NCBI GenBank assembly: GCA_022225965.2
Contig: JAKJXP020000030.1
Location: forward strand, 248,001 to 312,000
DNA: 64,000 nt
Origin: Diatrype stigma
Taxonomy: Eukaryota > Ascomycota > Sordariomycetes > Xylariales > Diatrypaceae
Reading direction: 5' to 3'
The notes beneath the pieces were generated by a model. The model saw only the letters and a program-made list of their open reading frames with translations, searched no databases and had not been told where the DNA came from. Positions 56,208 to 64,000 of the stretch are shown here, piece by piece. The first letter of the stretch is position 1; every line of letters starts with the position of its first letter. The position numbers were made by a program, and so were the translations under genes.

Positions 56208-58664
56208 ATGGCGAGCAATCCATACTCCATTCTAGAAGCCGGCCCGTCTCGGGACACAGGCCCGTCGACCTCGGCATCGACCTCTGCTCACCCGCGCGCA
56301 GCTACCCAGACTCCCAAGAAGAAGAAAAACAAAGGCGGCCGGAAGAACAAGAGACCAAGGCGCAAGTCTTTCGCGACTGTTCCAGAAGAAGAACCAGCAC
56401 GTCCTACATCACGCGAGAGGGATGATTTCTACCTCAAGGGTAATACGAGTGATACAAGCCTCGATAGCGAAGTCTTGTTAGACCACAGGGACCAGTACTT
56501 CTCACGCGCGAGAAGGTCCTCTACCCAACTCGCCCCATCATCACCCCAGGTATCACAGCTTGCCACAAGCCGCATACGTACAGCTCCATCCCACGACGAT
56601 AGCGATGGCGACGAGCATCATGAGGGGTCCCCCTTACTTTCGAACTCGGGCAGATTCGAACGCGAGTCTCCAAGGAACTATGGCTCTGGTGATGCAAGAT
56701 CCACACGGAAGTCTGACAGAGTTACTCGCCAAAGCTCCAGCCGCTCAAGCAAGAGGCGCAATCTCGCCCCACCAACACCCTCCCAGAGCCAGAGCTACAA
56801 TATCAATTATCCGCCCTCTATACCGGGAACGCCCCCGTTAGGCCCTTCCACTACAGTAGAGCTAGCATTCGGTGATGTGATGCGCGATGAGTACGTACGG
56901 GACTCTTCCCGTGCTACTAGCATGCCTGATATGGAGAATGATCCCTTGCTAGAGCAATCGTCTATGGAGAAAAGGAATACAATCGCTATGCAGGCGGAAG
57001 AGGACGTTTGTTTCCCACAGGAAGGGTTGTCTGAATTAGGGGATGATGAACACCTGCAAGCTGCAGATAACCAGCGGCGGAGACATCGCCGGAAGAAGTG
57101 GCCAGATCTTTCTGTCCTCGAGGAGTGGTACAGGCTCGAAAAGGAGGGTCTCAGCGAGAATCGAATCAAGAAGATAACCGAACCGCAGCTCATCAACGGA
57201 AGGCTACGACCCGTCCACAAAGGATGGTATTCTACCGAGGAGGATGCTCCGTACCGGTTTACTTACTTCAATGAAGAGTTCCAGAGCACCATTCACAGCC
57301 AGACGATATCGGGGCTCGTCCAGCCAGATGCCGGTTTCAAGGAGCTTTTTATTCCCGAGCCCCCTATCCTATCCGATTCTACAGATGATGAAGATGAGGA
57401 GCCCACCACGCAGATCTCGGGCTCAGTTAGAAATAGTGAGGGTGGCTTCAAGTCCGCTTTTCGCCAGTCGTCGCTGTCCACCGCTAACGGACACTCGGAT
57501 GCAGCTTTGTCACCCAAGAACCTTCCTTCAGGATCCGCAGCACCTTCTCGGGAGCATTCGGGCGAAAACACCCCAAAGCAATCTAAGTCTCCTTTACCGG
57601 GCATGAAATCGCCCCCACCCGAAACCCAAAACGAGCCACGGTATGGTGAGCGCCCTGTCTGGTGGCTAGATGTTCTCAGTCCGACAGAGCGGGAGATGAG
57701 GTATCTTTCCCGGGCATTTGGCATCCATCCTTTGACAGCCGAGGACATCTTGCTTCAAGAGCAGCGTGAGAAAGTTGAACTGTTCCGGCACTACTATTTT
57801 GTCAACTATCGGACCTTTGACCAGGACGAGAACTCCGACAAATACTTGGAGCCTGTGAACATGTATGTTGTGGTTTTCAAAGAGGGCGTCATCTCGTTCC
57901 ACTTCAGCCAGACGCCACATCCTGCCAACGTGCGCCGAAGAATCCGGCAGCTGAGGGATTTCATGATCCTCAGCGCCGATTGGATCAGTTATGCCATCAT
58001 CGACGACATCACAGACGTTTATCTGCCGCTAATCCAGAATATCGAGGACGAGGTCGACGAGATTGACGACGCGATCCTGCAACTTCACTCGTCATCTGAT
58101 CCCAGCGCGGAGAAGCGCGGCGGCGACGGCAACGAGAAGAACGGCGGCGGACCTGGCGGCACGGAGTGGGACTCAAGCGAGAACATGCTGCGGCGGGTGG
58201 GCGACTGCCGCAAGAAGGTTATGCGGCTGTACCGGCTGCTAGGCAACAAGGCGGACGTGATCAAGGGATTCGCGAAGCGGTGCAATGAGCATTGGCAGAT
58301 CACGCCGCGGTCGGAGATCGGCCTGTACCTGGGCGACATCCAGGACCATATTGTGACAATGACGGGCAACCTCAGCCACTACGAGGCCATCCTGGCGCGC
58401 TGCCACCAGAACTACATTGCCCAGATCAACATCCGCATGAACGAGCGCTCTGAGCAGACGGCCGACGGCCTCAACAAGTTGACCGTCCTGGGCACCATCG
58501 TCCTACCTATGAACATCATCACTGGCCTCTGGGGCATGAACGTCTGGGTCCCCGGTCAGGAATACGAGGGCGACCTCGTCTGGTTCTTCGCTATTACTGT
58601 CGCGCTCATCCTGTTCGGCATCAGCTGCTACCTGTTGGCCAAGAGGGTGTACAGGATCGTGTAG
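56208..58664 (+). CDS. CorA-family magnesium transporter (Alr/Mnr2 type)
   Basis: Single exon, 818 aa. The first 290 residues are disordered, with a Lys/Arg block (KKKKNKGGRKNKRPRRKS) and many Ser/Thr sites, as in fungal Mnr2/Alr proteins. The soluble CorA domain follows (WWLDVLSPTEREMRYLSRAFGIHPLTAEDIL, then RHYYFVNYRTFD). After a long helix the first of two C-terminal transmembrane segments ends with the signature GMN (776-778, in LWGMNVWVPG), and the second is WFFAITVALILFGISCYLL. CorA proteins form pentameric Mg2+ channels. The long hydrophilic N-terminus suits either plasma-membrane Alr1 or vacuolar Mnr2; Mnr2 is my preference but not proven. Confidence 0.93.
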   Translation: MASNPYSILEAGPSRDTGPSTSASTSAHPRAATQTPKKKKNKGGRKNKRPRRKSFATVPEEEPARPTSRERDDFYLKGNTSDTSLDSEVLLDHRDQYFSRARRSSTQLAPSSPQVSQLATSRIRTAPSHDDSDGDEHHEGSPLLSNSGRFERESPRNYGSGDARSTRKSDRVTRQSSSRSSKRRNLAPPTPSQSQSYNINYPPSIPGTPPLGPSTTVELAFGDVMRDEYVRDSSRATSMPDMENDPLLEQSSMEKRNTIAMQAEEDVCFPQEGLSELGDDEHLQAADNQRRRHRRKKWPDLSVLEEWYRLEKEGLSENRIKKITEPQLINGRLRPVHKGWYSTEEDAPYRFTYFNEEFQSTIHSQTISGLVQPDAGFKELFIPEPPILSDSTDDEDEEPTTQISGSVRNSEGGFKSAFRQSSLSTANGHSDAALSPKNLPSGSAAPSREHSGENTPKQSKSPLPGMKSPPPETQNEPRYGERPVWWLDVLSPTEREMRYLSRAFGIHPLTAEDILLQEQREKVELFRHYYFVNYRTFDQDENSDKYLEPVNMYVVVFKEGVISFHFSQTPHPANVRRRIRQLRDFMILSADWISYAIIDDITDVYLPLIQNIEDEVDEIDDAILQLHSSSDPSAEKRGGDGNEKNGGGPGGTEWDSSENMLRRVGDCRKKVMRLYRLLGNKADVIKGFAKRCNEHWQITPRSEIGLYLGDIQDHIVTMTGNLSHYEAILARCHQNYIAQINIRMNERSEQTADGLNKLTVLGTIVLPMNIITGLWGMNVWVPGQEYEGDLVWFFAITVALILFGISCYLLAKRVYRIV

Positions 58665-58807
58665 TGGGAGTGGAGGTATTTGATGCGTGGGTTCGGATTG
58701 GATTACACCGGTCTGACTCGATCTAATCTAATAGATTCGGTTTGTCTTGGCCACGCTTTATTTTGGGTTGCTTTCTTCATAGATAAAAGTAACAGATTGC
58801 TTGATGC

Positions 58808-58843
58808 GTTGGTTGGTTGGTTGGTTGGTTGGCTGGTTGGTTG
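58808..58843. repeat. (GGTT)n microsatellite
   Basis: Nine near-perfect GGTT units with one GGCT, just downstream of the CorA-type gene. Confidence 0.9.
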
Positions 58844-60220
58844 AGATTGGGTTATTCACCGGGTACATAGATTCAAGCGCAGATACATATCACATACATC
58901 AGGGGCCACAAGGCGGGCGGGCATTCGGACCACTGAGGTGGATTGGATGGATGGGACGGGTGGGCGCCCTGATCGGTTGGTTCGGTTTCTTTGCTCATTT
59001 GTATAACGGCCTGCCTACTTCTTATCTGCTTCGTCTGCCAGCCCCTTTCTACTGGGAAATCATAGGGGGGTCAAAAGGGGGCGCGTGGGATACATCGGCG
59101 AGGAACACCTGGGATTCTTACTGCTGATAATCGGTTTCGAATATACACTTATTTAAGCACAGGTTTGGGTAATCATCAGTTGGCTGTCCTCGGCGGGTGG
59201 TTGTTCAGTTTCTTGCGTATGGCTTCTATAGGCAGGACTTGTTATACATAGTAGAGCCTTTCTAGATATCCAACCAGAGTATAATGGATATATAATCATA
59301 TGTCTCTATCGAGGGTATTATGGAATCTCTATTAGATGCTACCCACCTACTAACCACGAATTACCTAGATGTGGGAGGGAAAGTCTGAATACCTACCGTC
59401 CAACAATTGAACAAGGTTCAAAGTCGTAAGGTTACAGGCAACATACCAGCCACGTTTGCACGGCCACATCTATAGCTTTGTCAAGATTCCGATGTCCCCA
59501 CCTCCCGCTGGTACATACCTACATACATACATACAGGTAGGTACCTGGCCGCATTCAGAATGTGCCCAGAACAAGATTGAACATTGAACCCTTGAACTTT
59601 CCAGGCCAGTTGCGGCACTCGGCCCACTCTGGGACTAAGGTAACTAGGTACATGTATAGAGGTGGAAGCTTCCGCAGCTGCTGTTGCTTGCCTGCTGTGG
59701 CACTGTGGTGGTGTGGTTTGGTTGCTGGAGCGCCTTCCTCGCCTCGAAATGGATAGATGATGTATGTACATACACCTGTAAGTACGGATGTAAGTACCTC
59801 GGTACATGATGTACATGCCGTAGTATGGGGCAGTTGGGGGTGGTCGTGGTTCTTTTTTCTTTTACATCTTGCGGCGGATGACAACAACCAGCCCTTTTTA
59901 GCCCAGATCTGCCGCTCGTCGTCGCTCATCGCCCGTCCGCCATCGCCCGTCGCCGTCATTCCATCCATTCCCTAACCACATGCCTACCGTAACGTAGGTA
60001 ATCGCGCGGGTTTTCCTACCTACATCCTGCATTTGTTCCTGTACGTATGTAGCCCAGAAGGCATCTTCGGCATTCACTACCTCTGCCTCTACCTCTGCCT
60101 CTACTCGCCTCTACTTCTACCTCTCTACCTGTTTACTTAGGTACCTAGTGCATGTCCTATTTATTGCCTACAGCTACAAGGTAGGTAGGTAGTAGATATC
60201 GACTGGGCATGCGCATGTAT

Positions 60221-60271
60221 GTCCACGTCCACGTCCACGCCCACGTCCACATCCACATCACGTCCACGTCG
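60221..60271. repeat. (CCACGT)n hexamer tract
   Basis: An imperfect tandem array of CCACGT/CCACAT hexamers about 50 bp long, in the upstream region of MED14. Confidence 0.8.
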
Positions 60272-60844
60272 CATTGTCTGTTCGTGCCCTTTTTCTTTGC
60301 TCGCCAATGATCACTGCGTTTCCTAGCTTTGTACCTACCTGCCCAATCCACCTTCCAGGCCGTCATCAGATTTTTCTATGCTTCCTCGGTGGTGCCTTAC
60401 ATGTATACAAACATGACTAGGCAACTGACTGTCTGACTGACCGAGTGACTGCGCTTCTTTGAAATACTCTTTCAGCCATGATTACGACTCCTGCTGATTC
60501 ATTTGCATCGCAAAGCCTAGGTTAGGACGATCCCACTAAACGAATAAAGGGAACGACTCTATCGTTTCTTCTGCTCGACGTTCCTCCATACACTTGATTA
60601 ACTTTGATCTTGTTACGAGTCCGCATACCGCGTCAAACGAACGAACCGAAACGAGGACACAAACGATTCTTCCCTTGATCTCGACGCGCGCATATCTCGC
60701 ACCATCCGCCCCCCGGGCTCTTCTCATCGCGACCACTACTCGATCTACGCTATCAACCGTTGACTAGACGCACCGCCGGCGAGTTTCCCGCGCGGAATCT
60801 ACTCGCCGCGCTGGCGGAAGGGGGGATCGACGCACATGTGATTA

Positions 60845-63800
60845 ATGCCTGGGGTCGTCATCATGGAAAACGGCCTACACAATGGGCTGCCCACGAACCA
60901 TGATCGAAACCGAGACTATGGACAGTTAGCAAATGGTTCTATTGGAGACACCAAGGCCATGGTGAACGGAAACGGGAACGGGAACGGTGATACTGCCACG
61001 AACCAACCGCAACAACACACTCCCGGTCCTGGCGCATCGCGCATGAACGACCTACCAGATGAGATCCAACATATCACCCAAGGCTTTGTGCCTCTAGGCA
61101 TTTTGGTCTCGCGACTGGCGCAAACAACCCACAACGCTCTCCAGGAACGGATCACTGCTTTGGCTAGAATCCACGTACCCGGTGCGGCGCCTGCCGTCAA
61201 CGGCAATACAGCGCACTCTGGCGGCTTGCCGGATGATGTCTCACCCGACAATCTTGCAAAAAAGACACAACTGCTGAACTTCATCCAGGCCACACATGCC
61301 AGATGGGTGAAAGCCTTGGTCATTGCTGCGTGGAGCAGGAAAGCCGAGCCCGTCAGCAAATTGATCGATCTATATAACTGCATTAATACCCAGAAGCACC
61401 TTTACGAAATTGGGCTGGACTCTCTGATCAACGTCAAAAGAGACCTTGTCTACGCACGGTTACCCAACCCGGATTTGAAAACCGCCCTTCAAGTCTTAGC
61501 TACTGGCGATCCAACTTGGATGCCCGACTTGGGTTATATTGAACCACCTCCTATTAGCCCTAAAGAGCAGCTGCAGTGGATCGAGGAGCTCAACACGTTG
61601 CTGTCTCTACGTCTGAACCTCGAGGACCATGACAAGGTTCCCTATCACTTCCAGGACTACAGCATCGAGTCCGGTCGCGTTACGTTCCGAGTACCTGGCG
61701 AGTTCGAAGTCGACCTTACGATAGCCGACGAAAATTCTGAATCGCAGTACTGGTTCGTCGACTTCCGCTTTCTCTTCGAACCCGCGCCGGCGGAATTATC
61801 GGCTGCGTCTCGCGCCTACCTTGGGAGGCGGTTGGATGAGGAGGTGCTCCCAACGGAGGGTCTCCAGGGATGCTACAACTTCTTACATGAGTTCGTGTTA
61901 ACCCACAAGATTACCGAGTATTGCCGGCAAGCGTTCCAGTTGAGCACAGGACAGTGGGTAGACACGCTGAAGATTGAGCGACTCAACCGTGCCATGTCCA
62001 TTCAATACTGGCTGAACCGCTACCCACCTGAGGGTCCAAAGAGTTGGATCATCGTGGGTGTGCACAGCGGTAAAACACCAGGAGCTCCTCCTAGTCCAAG
62101 CTCTACGAGCCATCTCACTTTGCGTTGGTTCAGGGATAACAAGGAAGTAAAGGATGTAGCCTTCACTTTCGACGAAGCAACCATTTCTACCGAAGGGTTG
62201 CTGAAGAAGGTCATCGGAAAACATATCGAACACATACTCGGTACTATGCACTCGAAGCTGAAAGCGAAGGGTCGATTCATGAGACGGGAGGCTTCACTTG
62301 AGTTGACGGTATCCGAGGATGAGCCAGTGGAAACTGCCCTCAAAGTGCAGTTAGGCCATAATGACATAGTAACGGTCAAGGTTTCGCCTACAACGGGCTT
62401 CTTGGCGATGACGCCTCTGACAAATCTCACGGTTATTGGTGAGAAGAGGCTAAATCATGCAAGAGATGCCACAGAGGATGGGCCCGACTGCCTAGAACTT
62501 GTTAGGTGTCATTACATGGCAGACGCTATGAATCGACGCGGAAAAAGTCTGGGCTGGCACCCATGCAAGGCGCCACTCAAGGCGGACGAAGTTAGGGGTA
62601 TACTCAACACTCGAGAGCGTTTTCAGCCGTTCTGGTATAGACGACACGGTTGGGAGAAACAGTGGCATCTATTGTTGAGCTTGAGTCTGAACGGAGACAG
62701 ATGGGTATTGGTGGAGGTGTACGTTTTCTCAATCCTCCTTTCGCTCCTGTTACATCCTTTCAACCATAAGCGGATTGCTAATGTTCTCTTACAGCTCACC
62801 CGAATCGGCACGAGTCTCGTCATTCACCCAATTACCGCTCAGCTCCAGCTCACCAAATCTCACAGATAGATTCTTTGCTAACCTAAATGTCTTCACCGCT
62901 GGACTAATCTCGCACATCGTTGACCTGCGGACACTTCACAGTAGGAGGGTAAAGCATGCTGCACGCGACGCGCTAAGCTATTCTTTACCGCCTGGTATCA
63001 AGATCCCCTCAATCTTCATTAGGCTATCAGATATCTTAGACACGACCCCATTACCTGGGAAAAAGAAGAGAGACGTCTCATGGGCCATCGACTTCGTGCA
63101 GATTATGTATCAGGGCATTGGGAACGTATCGTCTAGAGATCCCCTGAAGCCTCTAGAGGCACCAGGCAGCACGAATACCGAGGAAGAGCACAAGCTAAGC
63201 ATGCTGGCGGAGGCCCGTTTCAAGGTGGCTAATCCGGAAAGATTCAGTCTTCTCCAGGGCAACGTCGAACGCGACGTAGCATTTAATAAGCAACACGGTG
63301 TATTCGCTCTTCGACTACGAGCTGATGTCGGTAGCACTATACTAGACACTCTCGCTCATCGACTCCGAGCCATTGAAAGGCTGGTTGATTGCATCGATGC
63401 CATTCGACAGAGCAACCGTGATATTCGGTGTGAGGATATCACGCTGAACAAAGTCACGTTCACCTATAGCGACCGCTCCAAGACCAGTCATGACGCAGCA
63501 TCCCAGCAGAACCCGCAGCGGTGGAAAGCCGCCCTTGTTTTCTATGAAGGCAAGGTCAAACTTGATTTGGAAAGTGGCAATCCTCACCTACGGATTGTTG
63601 ATCTGTTCAGCCGACTTGTCAACTCAAGCCTGCGATTCGAGAAGCTCCCATTCTTCCTCTCGAGCACTCTGCCAGTCATGCGAGCATTCGACTCGATTGA
63701 AGAAGCGTGGAAGGACCTTGGAACGAGGAGTGCAAGTCGGGTGGAGATCTTCCCAGTGCATCTAGATTGGTTTAACATTCGCTACATCCTGCCCGGCTCC

Positions 63801-64000
63801 AATAAGGGCGGTGACCGGCGGCTGACGCTGCGGTTGCGACTCCGATTCCATCGAGGGGAGACCCAGTGGCATCTTGAGCGTACGGAGCCCGGTATAATAG
63901 GCCCGCTGGATGATGCTTTTAAGAAAGCTCTGACTAAAGTTTGGGGTGCTGAGGACAGGGTTTGGGAGAACTTGATGTTTAGTGCAGCGGTCCAGACGGA
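60845..64000 (+). CDS. MED14: Mediator complex subunit 14 (Rgr1), 3'-truncated by window edge
   Basis: Two exons are visible: 60845-62718 and 62795 to the window end; intron 76 nt with donor GTACGT and acceptor TTACAG. More than 1,020 residues are encoded before the edge. A short Asn/Gly-rich N-terminus precedes the MED14 N-terminal domain, recognised by DEIQHITQGFVPLGILVSRLAQTTHNAL, LLNFIQATHARWVKALVIAAW and LYNCINTQKHLYEIGLDSL, in the conserved order. Further on are EFVLTHKITEYCRQAFQLSTGQW and, in exon 2, FRLS-like helical repeats. MED14 is the backbone joining head, middle and tail of Mediator and carries regulator signals to RNA polymerase II. A frame continuing past the intron donor to 62869 is intron read-through. 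Confidence 0.92.

Larger units (their letters stand above)
58665..60844. other. Intergenic 2.2 kb with simple repeats and MED14 promoter
   Basis: Contains a (GGTT)n run at 58808-58843, CATACATACATACA near 59520-59534, CTCTGCCTCTAC repeats at 60080-60128, TAGGTACCTA at 60138-60147 and an (ACGTCC)n tract at about 60221-60271. Frames over these repeats are compositional. The last 300 bp are probably the MED14 leader. No gene seen. Confidence 0.45.

Noticed and set aside
58801..59127. Frame reading repeated WLVGWLVG as a membrane peptide
   Set aside because: Translation of the (GGTT)n microsatellite.
1..64000. CRISPR arrays, prophage or bacterial operons
   Set aside because: No direct-repeat/spacer arrays and all genes are eukaryotic with spliceosomal introns.

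Overview
The window is nuclear DNA from a filamentous ascomycete, most likely a Sordariomycete-type Pezizomycotina. Genes are split by short GT-AG introns (mostly 50-140 nt) with CTAAC or CTGAC branch sites. Both strands carry genes about 0.5-2 kb apart. The families are fungal: an AspB/Cdc3-type septin, a HET-protein remnant, a fungal lectin-like membrane protein and a PPR protein. All exon boundaries were placed by eye from splice signals, frame and family conservation; no alignment or transcript was available. Assignment to Sordariomycetes is inference.

Left part (1-11.5 kb): the 3' part of a very long, charged, disordered protein gene (+); an amidoligase-like gene whose usual histidine motifs are degraded (-); a single-pass membrane protein (-); a GT25-type glycosyltransferase (+); and a small Cys-rich ORF (+).

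Middle part (11.7-30.9 kb), the accessory-looking region: a fumarylacetoacetate-hydrolase family enzyme (-), an MFS sugar-type transporter (-), a decayed FAD-linked oxidase (-), a 3-ketodihydrosphingosine-reductase-like SDR (+), a phenol-hydroxylase-type flavoprotein (-) head-to-head with a salicylate-hydroxylase-type flavoprotein (+), a small unknown protein (+), a secreted thioredoxin-reductase-like flavoprotein with a CPWC motif (-) head-to-head with a secreted cupin-like protein (+), a broken HET-family gene (-), and a six-part-structured membrane protein with LPxY motifs (-). The hydrolase, transporter and two aromatic-ring monooxygenases would make sense together as uptake, hydroxylation and post-ring-cleavage steps of aromatic catabolism. 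No ring-cleaving dioxygenase or PKS/NRPS is visible, so the pathway is incomplete here.

Right part (32.4-64 kb): mostly conserved housekeeping genes. These are LSM4 (+), a mitochondrial PPR protein (+), septin cdc3/aspB (+), mitochondrial ribosomal protein uS4m/NAM9 (-), an iron-type alcohol dehydrogenase/maleylacetate-reductase-like enzyme (+), a lectin-like membrane protein with an in-frame stop (+), prohibitin PHB2 (-), CstF64/RNA15 (+), a CorA/Mnr2-type magnesium transporter (+) and the 5' part of Mediator subunit MED14/RGR1 (+, running off the window).

Intergenic DNA repeatedly carries the perfect palindrome TAGGTACCTA (six exact copies found by eye) plus simple-sequence repeats. No tRNA, rRNA, CRISPR array or intact transposon was recognised.
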